Part shown: positions 55,907 to 64,000 of the stretch, piece after piece
Layout of the letters: each line of letters opens with the position of its first letter
Numbering within the stretch: position 1 is the first letter of the stretch
Source of the DNA: Gryllotalpicola protaetiae
Lineage (GTDB): Bacteria > Actinomycetota > Actinomycetes > Actinomycetales > Microbacteriaceae
Direction of reading: 5' to 3'
DNA length: 64,000 nt
NCBI RefSeq assembly: GCF_003627055.1
Contig: NZ_CP032624.1
Span: 1,674,001 to 1,738,000 of the forward strand
Notes under the pieces: model-generated
What the model saw: the letters and a program-made list of their open reading frames with translations, nothing else
The model's database searches: none
Told to the model about the DNA's origin: nothing
Position numbers and translations under genes: made by a program

Positions 55907-57360
55907 TTGTTCAGCACCGCCTCAAGTACCTGTCGTGCGATCGGGGCCGCAACCGAATTCCCGCTGCCGCTCTGACCGAGTCCGCCGCCGTCTTCCACGA
56001 CCACTGAGACAGCGAACTTCGGATCGTCAGCCGGGGCGAATCCGGTGAACCAGAGCGTGTACGGCTTGTTGTCGCCGTTCTGCGCCGTTCCGGTCTTTCC
56101 TGCCACGCTGACCCCACTTATCTTCGCATTGGTTCCCGTGCCCTGGTCGACGCCCCTGACCATCATCTGGGTAACGGTCTGGGCGGTCGCTGCGCTCATC
56201 GCTCGGCCGAACTGCTCCTTCTGGAACACCTGCTGCCTCGCGAGATCCGGGGTGATGACGGACTCGACGACGTTCGGCTGCATGACGACCCCGCCATTGG
56301 CGATGGCTGAGGAATCCATGCAGATCTGCAGCGCCGTCGCCACATCGCTCTGCTGGCCGAATGCGCTCTGCATGAGCTCGGCCGGATCGTCGTAGCCCGG
56401 GTATTTGCTCACCGAAACCGGCATCGGGATCGAGAACTTGTGGTTGAACCCGAACGCCTCTGCCTGGCTCTTGATGGTCGAGCTGCCGAGCTTCGCGCCG
56501 AGCTCGGCGAAGGGGATGTTGCAGCTCCACACCTGGGCGTTCTCGATCGAGACGTTGCCGCCGTTGTCGCCCTGGCAGGCCGCGCCCGTGTCGTTGTGGA
56601 TCACGAGGGAGCTGCCGGGCAGCTGCAGCGCCGAGGGGTTCGGCAGCTCGGTGTCCGGCGTGAAGTCGCCTGTGCCGAAGGCGGCAGAGCTGACCACCGG
56701 CTTGAACGTCGACCCAGGGGGGTTCAGATCGGTGATCGCCTTGTTGACGAGGGGGTCGCCCGGGGCCTCCTCGAGCGCCTGATAATTCGCACGGTAGGTG
56801 GCGTCGTCGTGCACCGCGAGCTTGTTCGGGTCGAAGTCGGGCTTCGAGACCATCGCGAGGATCTTGCCCGTGTCGATCTCCTGCACGACGACCGCGCCCT
56901 GCTTGTTGCCGAGCGCCTCGTACGCCGCATTCTGGGCCACGGGGTCGATCGTCAGCTCGACGGAGTTCCCCTGGGGGTGCTTTCCCGTGATGATGTTCTT
57001 CACCCGACTGAAGAAGTCGGCGTTCGAGGTGCCGGAGAGCTCCTGGTTCATGGCGGCCTCGATGCCCGTCGAGGATCCGTTGACGGCGAGGTAGCCGGTG
57101 ACGGCCGAGTAGAGCGGACCCTGGCTGTAGGTGCGCTGCCACTTGAAGCGGTCGGAAGTCGGCGTCGACTGCACGATCGGCTTGCCGCCCACGATGATCG
57201 AGCCGCGCTGCACGTTGTAGGTGTCGTTGACGGCGCGGGTGTTGCGGCTGTCGGCGTTGAGCTGGTCGGCGTAGCCGACCTGGATCGCGCTCGACGCGAC
57301 GAAAAGGGCGATGAACATGAGCAGCACGAAGAGGCTGACGCGGCGCAGCTCGCGGTTCAT
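55903..57360 (-). CDS. pbpA: Class B penicillin-binding protein (PbpA/FtsI-type transpeptidase)
   Basis: The 485-residue protein has an N-terminal membrane anchor (VSLFVLLMFIALFVASSA), and the transpeptidase motifs S-X-X-K in PGSTFKPVV (about residue 225), S-X-N in VWSCNIPF and KTG in AGKTGTAQ. It crosslinks peptidoglycan, probably in complex with the adjacent RodA/FtsW. Its substrate phosphorylation by PknB is known in mycobacteria. ATG at 57358-57360 overlaps rodA by four bases. Confidence 0.96.
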   Translation of the reverse strand: MNRELRRVSLFVLLMFIALFVASSAIQVGYADQLNADSRNTRAVNDTYNVQRGSIIVGGKPIVQSTPTSDRFKWQRTYSQGPLYSAVTGYLAVNGSSTGIEAAMNQELSGTSNADFFSRVKNIITGKHPQGNSVELTIDPVAQNAAYEALGNKQGAVVVQEIDTGKILAMVSKPDFDPNKLAVHDDATYRANYQALEEAPGDPLVNKAITDLNPPGSTFKPVVSSAAFGTGDFTPDTELPNPSALQLPGSSLVIHNDTGAACQGDNGGNVSIENAQVWSCNIPFAELGAKLGSSTIKSQAEAFGFNHKFSIPMPVSVSKYPGYDDPAELMQSAFGQQSDVATALQICMDSSAIANGGVVMQPNVVESVITPDLARQQVFQKEQFGRAMSAATAQTVTQMMVRGVDQGTGTNAKISGVSVAGKTGTAQNGDNKPYTLWFTGFAPADDPKFAVSVVVEDGGGLGQSGSGNSVAAPIARQVLEAVLNK

Positions 57361-58787
57361 GAGGCCACCACCCTCGGCTGGTTGCGGACGGTGTCCGAGA
57401 GGCGCAGCAGCAGTGCGACGATGATCCAGTTCGCGACGAGCGACGAGCCGCCGGCCGCGAGGAACGGCGCGGTGAGGCCGGTGACGGGGATGACGCGGGT
57501 GATGCCCCCGATGACCACGAAGGTCTGCAGGGCGACCACGAAGCCGAGGCCGATGGCGAGCAGCTTGCCGAAGTCGTCCTCGCTGGCGAAGCCGATGCGG
57601 AACGCCCGGGCGACGAACAGCATGTAGAGGCAGAGCAGGGCGAAGACGCCGATCAGCCCGAGCTCCTCGCCGAGGCTCGCGAAGATGTAGTCGCTGTCGG
57701 CGACGGGCGTGATGTACGGCTGGCCCTGGCCGAGCCCTGTGCCGACGAGGCCGCCGTGCGCGAGGCCGAACAGCCCCTGCACGAGCTGGTAGCTGCCGCC
57801 GGACGACCCGAACTGCGCACTGGCGAAGGGGTGCAGCCAGTTCTCGAAACGGCCGTGCACGTAGCCGAGATTGGGGATGACGCTCGAGAGCCCGTCGACG
57901 GCCCACGCGCCGCCGACGAGCGCGACGATGCCGAGCAGCGCCCAGCTGGTGCGCCCCGTCGCGACGTAGATCATCGCGACGAACAGCCCGAAGTAGAGCA
58001 GACCGGTGCCGAGGTCGCGCTCGAACAGGATGACGAGCAGGGTGAGCACCCACAGCACGGCGATCGGGCCGAGGTCGCGCACCCGCGGGAACGTCACACC
58101 CAGAATCCGGGTGCCGACGGCGGCCAGCGATTCGCGCCGCTGCACCAGATAGCCGGCGAAGAAGACCGCCAGCGTGATCTTCGCGATCTCGCCGGGCTGG
58201 AAGTTGAGCGGCCCGAGCTGGATCCACACCTTGGCCGACTCGTTGCGCGTGCCGATGAACGGCAGCAGCGGCACGAACACCAGCACGATCGAGATCAGCC
58301 CGCTCAGGTACGTGTAGCGCTGCAGCGAGCGATGGTTGCGCACGAAGACCAGCACGGCGATCGCGCAGATGATCGCGAAGGCCGCCCACACGATCTGACG
58401 GACGGATGCCGCAGCCCAGCCGCTCGTGCCCGCGTGGATGTCGAGGCGGTAGATCATCGCGATGCCGAGGCCGTTGAGCAGCGTCGCGATGGGCAGGATG
58501 AACGGGTCTGCGTCGGGTGCGGTGAGGCGCGCGGCGAGGTGCACGCCGAAGACGAGGATGCCGAGCGCGATGCCGAAGAACGCCAGCGACCCGTCGATGT
58601 GGCCGAGGGCGCCCAGCTGCACGAGCACCTCGGCTGCGACGACGATCGCGAAGGCGAACCCGAGAAGACCCAACTCGAGGTTGCGCAGCCGCCTGGGCAT
58701 CCGGATGCGCGGCACCACGCTCGTCATCGCCGTGACGATGCCGGTCCTCTGCGCGGCCCCCGCGCTCGCGCTCGACTCAGCCGCCAT
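57357..58787 (-). CDS. rodA: FtsW/RodA/SpoVE family peptidoglycan glycosyltransferase
   Basis: The 476-residue polytopic SEDS protein has about ten hydrophobic segments and conserved loops GPLNFQPGEIAKITLAVF, with the catalytic Asp region FERDLGTGLLYFGLF and GEELGLIG. It polymerises lipid II. The C-terminal end is GITRVIPVTGLTAPFLAAGGSSLVA, quoted in part, the PVTG-LPF-GGSS hallmark. The position between pstP and pbpA is conserved. ATG at 58785-58787 overlaps pstP by 11 bases. Confidence 0.96.
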   Translation of the reverse strand: MAAESSASAGAAQRTGIVTAMTSVVPRIRMPRRLRNLELGLLGFAFAIVVAAEVLVQLGALGHIDGSLAFFGIALGILVFGVHLAARLTAPDADPFILPIATLLNGLGIAMIYRLDIHAGTSGWAAASVRQIVWAAFAIICAIAVLVFVRNHRSLQRYTYLSGLISIVLVFVPLLPFIGTRNESAKVWIQLGPLNFQPGEIAKITLAVFFAGYLVQRRESLAAVGTRILGVTFPRVRDLGPIAVLWVLTLLVILFERDLGTGLLYFGLFVAMIYVATGRTSWALLGIVALVGGAWAVDGLSSVIPNLGYVHGRFENWLHPFASAQFGSSGGSYQLVQGLFGLAHGGLVGTGLGQGQPYITPVADSDYIFASLGEELGLIGVFALLCLYMLFVARAFRIGFASEDDFGKLLAIGLGFVVALQTFVVIGGITRVIPVTGLTAPFLAAGGSSLVANWIIVALLLRLSDTVRNQPRVVAS

Positions 58788-60027
58788 GTCTCAACTGGTT
58801 CACGATGCGCTCGGCCACGGGCAGGCCTGCGGGGCTGGTGGTCTGACGCAGCTGCTGCTGCTCGAAATCGGTGAGGTCGTCTGCGGAGATGTCAGTCGAG
58901 CGGTACACGTGCGAGAGGTGCCAGGGCCCGATGGACTGCTGAACGCCCTGGAAGATCGCGACGTTGCCGTCCGGCGCGATGCCAACGAAGTAGTGCGTCT
59001 GGGTCCAGCGGTAGCCGACGACGCCGATGAGGGCGAGCACGATCGCGGCGATGACGGCGAAGCTGATCCAGAACGCGCGGCGGCGGCGATGGCGGCGCTC
59101 GTCCTCCTCGATGAGCTCGCCGAGGTAGTCCTCGGTCTGCGGCTCGAAATGGGTAGGGACCTGCGCGGGTCGGTTGGGGTGCAGCAGCAGAGAGGGCAGC
59201 GGCAGGCGTGCGGCGCGCGGGCGCGACGTCTCCGTCACATGCGAGATCGGTGCAGCGGCCGAGCCCACCGTGATCGGCTCGTGCGGCTGATCGCCGCGGT
59301 CGATGTCGACGACGATGACTGTCACGTTGTCGGGGGCGCCGCCGTCGAGAGCGGCCTTGAGCAGTCGGTCGGCCACCGTCTTCGGCGAGGCGGGGCTCGC
59401 GAGGATCCGGCCCATCAGATCGGGCTTGACGACGCCGGAGAGCCCGTCGCTGCACAGCATCCACCGGTCGCCCGGGTGCGTCTCGAGAATCCACGAGTCG
59501 ACGTCGGGGTTCGCGTCGACGTCGCCGAGCACGCGCATCAGCACGCTGCGGCGGGGGTGCACCGCGGCCTCTTCCTCGGTGATTCGACCGGTGTCGACGA
59601 GGCGCTGCACGAAGGTGTGGTCCGTCGAGATCTGGCTGAGCTCGCCCTCGCGCCACAGATAGATGCGGCTGTCGCCGATGTGTGCGAGCGCGACATAGTC
59701 GCCGACGCGGATGAACGCGCTGACGGTCGTGCCCATGCCGGTGAGCTCGGGGTGGTCGTAGACCGTGTCCGCCAGGGCCGCGTTCGCCTCGAGCAGCGCC
59801 GCCTTCAGCGCCTCCCGCGCCACCTCGGGGTCGTCGTACTCGTGGTCGACCTTCTTGATGTGGTTCGTCGCGATGGCGCTCGCCACGTCGCCGCCGGCGT
59901 GGCCGCCCATTCCGTCGGCGACGAGGAACAGATCGTGACCGGCATACCCCGAGTCCTGATTGTTGCTGCGCACCCGGCCGACATTGCTGACCGCGGCGCC
60001 CCTCGTGTTGGACGCCACCACGGTCAC
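58777..60027 (-). CDS. pstP: PP2C-family serine/threonine phosphatase
   Basis: The 416-residue membrane phosphatase removes phosphates from PknA/PknB substrates. PP2C motifs are VGRVRSNNQDSG, LVADGMGGHAGGDVAS, ALAHIGDSRIYLWR, CSDGLSGVV and DNVTVIVV, with the metal-binding Asp in each. A transmembrane helix at ~310-330 (FWISFAVIAAIVLALIGVVGY) leads to a small extracellular domain. GTG at 60025-60027 overlaps the fhaB stop (GTGA). Confidence 0.96.
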   Translation of the reverse strand: MTVVASNTRGAAVSNVGRVRSNNQDSGYAGHDLFLVADGMGGHAGGDVASAIATNHIKKVDHEYDDPEVAREALKAALLEANAALADTVYDHPELTGMGTTVSAFIRVGDYVALAHIGDSRIYLWREGELSQISTDHTFVQRLVDTGRITEEEAAVHPRRSVLMRVLGDVDANPDVDSWILETHPGDRWMLCSDGLSGVVKPDLMGRILASPASPKTVADRLLKAALDGGAPDNVTVIVVDIDRGDQPHEPITVGSAAAPISHVTETSRPRAARLPLPSLLLHPNRPAQVPTHFEPQTEDYLGELIEEDERRHRRRRAFWISFAVIAAIVLALIGVVGYRWTQTHYFVGIAPDGNVAIFQGVQQSIGPWHLSHVYRSTDISADDLTDFEQQQLRQTTSPAGLPVAERIVNQLRHGG

Positions 60028-60695
60028 CGCCGCAGCTCGAAGGTCGTCATGCCGACCTTGATCGGCGTGTCCAGCGGTATCTGGGCCGGAGCGGTCACGC
60101 GCTCGCCGTCGAGGTAGGTGCCGTTCGTGGAATCCAGATCCTGCAGCATCCACTCGTTGTTCCACAGCATCAGGCGCGCGTGGTGCGTGCTCGTGTAGTC
60201 GTCGCGGATCACGAGACCCGATTCGCTGCTGCGTCCGATCGTGAGCGGCTCGGCGGTGAGCTCGTATTCGACACCGGTGCGCGGGCCGCCCGTGATCACA
60301 AGCTTCGACGCGTTGAATACGGTCGCGTGCGTGCGCTTCCCGCTCGCGGTCGGAACCACGGGGACAGAACCGGTGCGGTCGATCGCGAGGCCCGCGAGCG
60401 GATGCTCGCTGCCGCTGCCGAGTTCCTCAGGGTCCTCAAGCGGGGGCGGTGGCTGCGGTGCAGCCGGGAAGGCGGCGGCCGGCGATGCGGCAGGCGGCGG
60501 TGCGAGAGCGGCTGAGGACGGCGGGGTCGAGGGCGCGCGGGATGCCTGACCGCCGGCCGCTGCTTCCGGCAGCTTCTTCGCCCGGGTGCCGAAGAGGTCG
60601 CCCCGCAGCGCGTAGACGATCACGAAGACGAACACCCACAGGATGATCAGGAACGCGATGCGCAGCAGCAGCAGCGTCAGCGAGCTGGGGTTCAT
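60024..60695 (-). CDS. fhaB: FHA-domain membrane protein FhaB/FipA-type
   Basis: The 223-residue protein has an N-terminal membrane helix (LTLLLLRIAFLIILWVFVFVIVY), a Pro/Ala-rich linker at ~45-95 and a C-terminal FHA domain (LTIGRSSESGLVIRDDYTSTHHARL with phosphothreonine-binding Arg and Ser, then DLDSTNGTYLDG). It reads phosphorylated kinase or membrane partners in cell division. ATG overlaps the fhaA stop by four bases. Confidence 0.94.
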   Translation of the reverse strand: MNPSSLTLLLLRIAFLIILWVFVFVIVYALRGDLFGTRAKKLPEAAAGGQASRAPSTPPSSAALAPPPAASPAAAFPAAPQPPPPLEDPEELGSGSEHPLAGLAIDRTGSVPVVPTASGKRTHATVFNASKLVITGGPRTGVEYELTAEPLTIGRSSESGLVIRDDYTSTHHARLMLWNNEWMLQDLDSTNGTYLDGERVTAPAQIPLDTPIKVGMTTFELRR

Positions 60696-61384
60696 GCGCG
60701 GCCCCCGGGCCGGTGCACTTCGGCGCGCGGCACCACGTTGAAGACGACGCGGGTGCGGCCCACGGTGATGATGTCGCCGGGCTCGAGCACGGAGCGGCCG
60801 AGCGGCTCGCCGTTGAGCTTGCTGCCGTTGGTCGAGCCGAGATCGCGGGCTTCGCCGCGGTTGCCGTCCCACGCGATCTCGAGGTGGCGGCGGCTGATGC
60901 CCGTGTCGTCGACCGTGATGTCGGCTTCACTGCCGCGGCCGATCACGGTGCGGGCGTGAGTGAGCTGGTGGCGGGCGCCGTTGACGTCGACGACAGGGGT
61001 CCACGCGATGTCCTGCTTCACGTTGCCCGACTCGATCTCGAGCACGCCGGTGGTCAGCTGGTCGTCGCTCTCGAGCTCGATCGAGACGGCGCCGGCGAAC
61101 TGGTAGCGCTGTGAGCCGGCGTGCTTCGTGACGAAGCTCGTGAGCTCGTCGGTGAGCGTCTCGCCCATGCCGCGCATGCGCTTGTAGTCGGCGGGCGAGA
61201 GGCGCAGGGTGAAGGCGTTGGGGGTGAGGATGCGGTCGCGTGCGACGACCGCCGCCTTGGTGTCCATCTCACGCCGAAGGGCGCTTGTGAGCTCGACGGG
61301 CTGAAGGCCAGAGCGGAAGGTGCGTGCGAAGGCGCCGTTGACGGCGCGCTCCAGCCCCTTCTCGATGCTGTCCAGGAAGCCCAC
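60692..61384 (-). CDS. fhaA: FHA-domain protein FhaA (DUF3662 plus FHA)
   Basis: The 230-residue cytoplasmic protein has an N-terminal DUF3662 domain (GLERAVNGAFARTFRSGLQPVELTSALRREMD) and a C-terminal FHA domain (TVIGRGSEADITVDDTGISRRHLEI, DLGSTNGSKLNG). Mycobacterial FhaA binds phosphorylated MviN and regulates peptidoglycan synthesis; here the linker between the domains is short. GTG at 61382-61384. It is the first gene of the fhaA-fhaB-pstP-rodA-pbpA-pknA-pknB operon. Confidence 0.95.
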   Translation of the reverse strand: MGFLDSIEKGLERAVNGAFARTFRSGLQPVELTSALRREMDTKAAVVARDRILTPNAFTLRLSPADYKRMRGMGETLTDELTSFVTKHAGSQRYQFAGAVSIELESDDQLTTGVLEIESGNVKQDIAWTPVVDVNGARHQLTHARTVIGRGSEADITVDDTGISRRHLEIAWDGNRGEARDLGSTNGSKLNGEPLGRSVLEPGDIITVGRTRVVFNVVPRAEVHRPGGRA

Positions 61385-61531
61385 GTTGTCTCTCTTCGGT
61401 CATCAGCCTGTTTGCGTTGAATGCTAGCGGGCGGCGTTGGCGCTACGGTCGCGAAGCCCCGCCCGAATAGGAACTCCCAGTGGCCTCGTGTTATCGTCGT
61501 AAGGTTGGCGTTCCACAAGAGCGGCAACATT

Positions 61532-61618
61532 GCGCGAGTGGCGGAATAGGCAGACGCGCACGGTTCAGGTCCGTGTGCCCGTGAGGGCGTGGGGGTTCAA
61601 CTCCCCCCTCGCGCACCA
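61532..61618 (+). tRNA. tRNA-Leu (anticodon CAG), CCA encoded
   Basis: Class II tRNA with acceptor GCGCGAG/CTCGCGC, anticodon arm CACGG-TTCAGGT-CCGTG carrying CAG, a long variable arm (GTGCCCGTGAGGGCGT) and T arm GGGGG-TTCAACT-CCCCC. The CCA is encoded at 61616-61618. It is followed by a strong terminator. The gene is divergent from fhaA. Confidence 0.98.
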
Positions 61619-61623
61619 GCTTG

Positions 61624-61655
61624 AAAGAGCCCCTGGGTTTCCCAGGGGCTCTTTT
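61624..61655 (+). terminator. Rho-independent terminator of tRNA-Leu
   Basis: A perfect 14-bp stem (61624-61637 with 61641-61654) around TTT is followed by a T run. It starts six bases after the tRNA. Confidence 0.92.
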
Positions 61656-61672
61656 CGTTGCCAGCATCCGTC

Positions 61673-61727
61673 GAGAAGTGCCGAAACGCGCTTTGGCTGA
61701 TGTCTTGGCGACGTTTCGGGACTTCTC
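61673..61727. repeat. Imperfect 16-bp inverted repeat
   Basis: GAGAAGTGCCGAAACG at 61673-61688 and CGTTTCGGGACTTCTC at 61712-61727 are complementary except at one position, with a 23-base interior. The rest of the 61656-61940 gap holds no gene; function unknown. Confidence 0.7.
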
Positions 61728-61872
61728 GGGGAAGCGCGGGCGTGGAATCTGTCGCGCCCTTCCCGCGGAACGCGCGCATCGAGAGTCACAACCGTCGAGA
61801 TCGTGGCGTTGATGGCGCGGCCTTTCCCCGTCAGACGGGGCCGGCCGAGGCATCCGCTCGTCGACTTCGGGC

Positions 61873-61910
61873 TTGCGCGAGCGGTACTTGGTGTTACTAT
61901 CTACCGGTAG
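61873..61910 (+). promoter_or_regulatory. Promoter and PadR-like operator of the exporter operon
   Basis: TTGCGC at 61873-61878 and TACTAT at 61895-61900 have 16-base spacing, and a perfect 10-bp palindrome CTACCGGTAG lies immediately after at 61901-61910. The palindrome overlaps the expected transcription start, the usual place for PadR autorepression. Confidence 0.6.
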
Positions 61911-61940
61911 CTAGCATCACTGAGTAGCACGAAGGGCGCG

Positions 61941-62270
61941 ATGGGCAAGCAGCAGACCGAGATGCTCAAGGGGATCCTCGAGGGCATGGTGCTGGCGGTG
62001 CTCGCCGACCGGCCGGCGTACGGCTACGAGATCACGTCGTGGCTGCGCGAGCAGGGCTTCGACGACATCGCAGAGGGCACGATCTACGCCCTGCTCGTGC
62101 GCATCGAGCAGCGCGGGCTCGTCGACGTCGAGAAGGTGCCGTCCGAGAAGGGGCCGCCGCGCAAGGTCTATTCGCTCAATCAACAGGGTCGGGAGTACCT
62201 CGACGAGTTCTGGAGGACCTGGGGCTTCCTCTCAGAGCGCTTGGCAGGGCTCCGCGAGGCAGGGAAGTGA
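61941..62270 (+). CDS. PadR-family transcriptional regulator
   Basis: The 109-residue winged-helix protein has LKGILEGMVLAVLADRPAYGYEI, a DNA-recognition region GTIYALLVRIEQRGLV and wing RKVYSLNQQGREYL, typical of the short PadR-s1 subfamily. Such repressors usually control an exporter and sense its drug. It is the first gene of an operon with the DUF1048 protein and an ABC transporter. Confidence 0.93.
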   Translation: MGKQQTEMLKGILEGMVLAVLADRPAYGYEITSWLREQGFDDIAEGTIYALLVRIEQRGLVDVEKVPSEKGPPRKVYSLNQQGREYLDEFWRTWGFLSERLAGLREAGK

Positions 62271-62271
62271 C

Positions 62272-62628
62272 ATGGCCAATCTGATCGAGAAGGTGACCGG
62301 CGACTTCGCCGGCAAGCGCCGCTGGCGCGAATACAAGGCGCGGGTGAAGGCGCTGCCGTCCGGATACCGCGAGGCGGCAGAGGCCACCGAGCGGTACCTC
62401 ATGTACTTCGGGTCGATCTCGAGCGACATGACGATCTTCGAGGACCTGATCGACCTGTTCGAGCGGGCCGCCGTCGACGGCACGCCGATCCGCGACATCG
62501 TCGGCGACGATCCCGTCGCGTTCATCGAGGAGTTCAAAGAGAACTACATGAAGGACGGGTGGGTCGTGAAAGAGCGGCGACGCTACGCCGACGCGATCGC
62601 GCGAGCCGCAGGGGAGAAGGGGTCATGA
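62272..62628 (+). CDS. DUF1048 protein
   Basis: The 118-residue protein is mostly helical (YREAAEATERYLMYFG, MTIFEDLIDLFERAAVDG, DPVAFIEEFKENYM). The DUF1048 family is usually found beside PadR regulators and ABC exporters, and its function is not known. It starts one base after the padR stop and overlaps the ABC gene by four bases (ATGA). Confidence 0.87.
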   Translation: MANLIEKVTGDFAGKRRWREYKARVKALPSGYREAAEATERYLMYFGSISSDMTIFEDLIDLFERAAVDGTPIRDIVGDDPVAFIEEFKENYMKDGWVVKERRRYADAIARAAGEKGS

Positions 62629-63398
62629 CGGCCGCGATCTCGGTCTCGGGGCTCGAGAAGTCGTTCGGCGCGCTGCACGTGCTGCGCGGTGTCGACTTCG
62701 AGGTCGAGACCGGCAGCATCTTCGCGCTGCTCGGTTCGAACGGGGCGGGGAAGACGACGATCGTGCGGATTCTGGCAACCCTGCTGCGGGCGGACGGCGG
62801 CCGGGCATCCGTCGCCGGCTTGGACGTGCGCACGCAGGCGGCGCGCGTGCGCGAGTCGGTCAGCCTGACGGGGCAGTTCGCGGCGGTCGAGGAGATCCTG
62901 TCGGGGCGCGAGAACCTGGTGCTGATCGCGCGACTGCGCCACCTTGGCGACCCGGGTGCGGTTGCCGACGACCTTCTGTCCCGTTTCGGGCTGGCGGATG
63001 CCGGGGCGCGGCGTGTCTCGACCTACTCCGGTGGCATGCGGCGGCGCCTCGACATCGCGATGAGCCTCATCGGCGACCCGCCCGTGATCTTCCTCGACGA
63101 GCCGACGACCGGGCTCGACCCCGAGGCGCGCGTCGAGGTGTGGCGGGCGGTCACGCAGCTCGCGGCCGGCGGCACGACCGTGCTGCTGACGACGCAGTAC
63201 CTCGACGAGGCCGAGCAGCTCGCCGACCGGATCGCGATCCTGCACGAGGGCCGCATCATCGTCGACGGCACGCTCGCGGAGCTGAAGCAGCTGCTGCCGT
63301 CGGCGAAGGTCGAGTATGTCGAGAAGCAGCCGACCCTCGAGGACGTGTTCTTCGCGCTGGTCGGGGCGGGCGCTGTGGGAACGAAGGACGCAGCATGA
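62625..63398 (+). CDS. ABC transporter ATP-binding protein (drug-exporter/DrrA-like)
   Basis: The 257-residue ATPase has Walker A LLGSNGAGKTTIVRIL, the signature STYSGGMRRRLDIAMSL and Walker B PPVIFLDEPTTGLDP. The Q loop and H loop (LLTTQYLDEAEQLADRI) are present. Sequence order and partner indicate a DrrA-type exporter of drugs or lipids. Substrate is unknown. Confidence 0.94.
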   Translation: MTAAISVSGLEKSFGALHVLRGVDFEVETGSIFALLGSNGAGKTTIVRILATLLRADGGRASVAGLDVRTQAARVRESVSLTGQFAAVEEILSGRENLVLIARLRHLGDPGAVADDLLSRFGLADAGARRVSTYSGGMRRRLDIAMSLIGDPPVIFLDEPTTGLDPEARVEVWRAVTQLAAGGTTVLLTTQYLDEAEQLADRIAILHEGRIIVDGTLAELKQLLPSAKVEYVEKQPTLEDVFFALVGAGAVGTKDAA

Positions 63399-64000
63399 GC
63401 CACTTCTTCGCCGACACCGCCGCGCTCACCGGCCGGTCGCTCAAGCACATCACCCGCAGCCTCGACACGATCATCACGACGGCGCTCATGCCGATCGCGT
63501 TCCTGCTGCTGTTCGTCTACGTCTTCGGCGGGGCGATCCAGACCGGGTCGCACACCTCGTACGTGAACTACCTGCTGCCGGGCATCCTGCTCATCACGGT
63601 CGCAACGGGCATCTCGTACACCGCGTTCCGGCTGTTCCTCGACCTCAAGGGCGGTACCTTCGAGCGCTTCCAGTCGATGCCGATCACGCGCTCGTCGGTG
63701 CTGTGGGCGCACGTGCTCACGTCTCTTGTCGCGAACGTCGTGTCGATCGCGGTGGTCGTGCTGGTCGGGGTGCTGATCGGATTCCGGACGGCGGCCGGCA
63801 TCGGCGGGTGGCTCGCGGTCGCGGGCATCCTGCTGCTGTTCACGCTCGCTCTCACCTGGGTCGCCGTCATCCCCGGCCTGACCGCCAAGTCGGCCGATGG
63901 CACGAGCGCCTTCTCGTATCCGCTGATCTTCCTGCCCTTCATCAGCTCGGCGTTCGTGCCGACGGCGTCGATGCCGGGGCCGGTGCGGTGGTTCGCCGAG
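63395..64000 (+). CDS. ABC-2 type permease (3' end beyond window)
   Basis: The frame is open from ATG 63395 to the edge, giving 202 residues. It has several hydrophobic helices (TALMPIAFLLLFVYVFGG, LLPGILLITVATGISYTAF, VVVLVGVLIGF and others). It shows the ABC-2 topology of DrrB-like permeases. The ATG overlaps the ATPase stop by four bases, so these two are one exporter. Confidence 0.9.
   Translation, partial: MSHFFADTAALTGRSLKHITRSLDTIITTALMPIAFLLLFVYVFGGAIQTGSHTSYVNYLLPGILLITVATGISYTAFRLFLDLKGGTFERFQSMPITRSSVLWAHVLTSLVANVVSIAVVVLVGVLIGFRTAAGIGGWLAVAGILLLFTLALTWVAVIPGLTAKSADGTSAFSYPLIFLPFISSAFVPTASMPGPVRWFAE

Noticed and set aside
61565-61789. Minus-strand ORF over tRNA-Leu
   Set aside because: It runs through the tRNA and its terminator; such ORFs are a known annotation artefact.

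Overview
This 64 kb window is the replication-origin region of a high-GC actinobacterial chromosome, most likely a member of the Microbacteriaceae (the Leifsonia/Microbacterium group). The assignment rests on the order rpmH-dnaA-oriC-dnaN-gnd-recF-DUF721-gyrB-gyrA-DUF3566-tRNA-Ile-tRNA-Ala, an actinobacterial parAB/rsmG/khpB/yidC/yidD/rnpA block on the other side of the origin, the rodA-pbpA-pknA-pknB-pstP-fhaAB cell-growth operon, CrgA, a class E sortase and a mycothiol gene pair. No rRNA operon, CRISPR array, prophage or intact insertion sequence is visible. I had no database, so family names come from motif recognition.

Left arm (1-19 kb): an alpha/beta hydrolase cut by the window edge, a low-molecular-weight tyrosine phosphatase, purB, a small membrane-protein pair, a GH65 phosphorylase with its beta-phosphoglucomutase, a divergent MFS transporter/MocR regulator pair, an AhpD-like protein, dnaB, the rpsF-ssb-rpsR-rplI ribosomal operon, and a cluster of mshA, an aldo/keto reductase and mshB for mycothiol, with the tRNA CCA-adding enzyme converging on it. 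A GC-rich 69-bp tandem repeat lies between the CCA enzyme and the next gene.

Origin-proximal block (19-43 kb): a DUF6049 membrane-anchored protein, murJ, trxB-trxA, an aminotransferase, a D-Ala-D-Ala ligase homologue, then parB-parA, rsmG, khpB, yidC, yidD, rnpA and rpmH on the minus strand, and dnaA to gyrA on the plus strand. Genes point away from the origin at 33.7-34.1 kb on both sides. Three perfect 14-bp parS palindromes and one near-perfect copy lie within 10 kb of the origin.

Island (43.2-45.4 kb): the last 40 bp of the tRNA-Ala gene are repeated with one mismatch at 45318-45357, and the roughly 2.1 kb between the copies holds a gene fragment, a secreted four-cysteine protein, two unknown small genes and no integrase. 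This looks like a small integrated element or remnant at a tRNA site.

Right arm (45-64 kb): small housekeeping and stress enzymes (DUF1801, DHFR-fold reductase, pyridoxamine-phosphate-oxidase-fold protein, esterase, Nudix hydrolase), a cyclophilin, a rhomboid protease with zinc-binding N-terminus, crgA, the sortase, a 53-residue membrane protein, a glutamine amidotransferase, and the seven-gene minus-strand cell-growth and Ser/Thr phosphorylation operon. Then come tRNA-Leu and a PadR-DUF1048-ABC exporter operon running off the window end.
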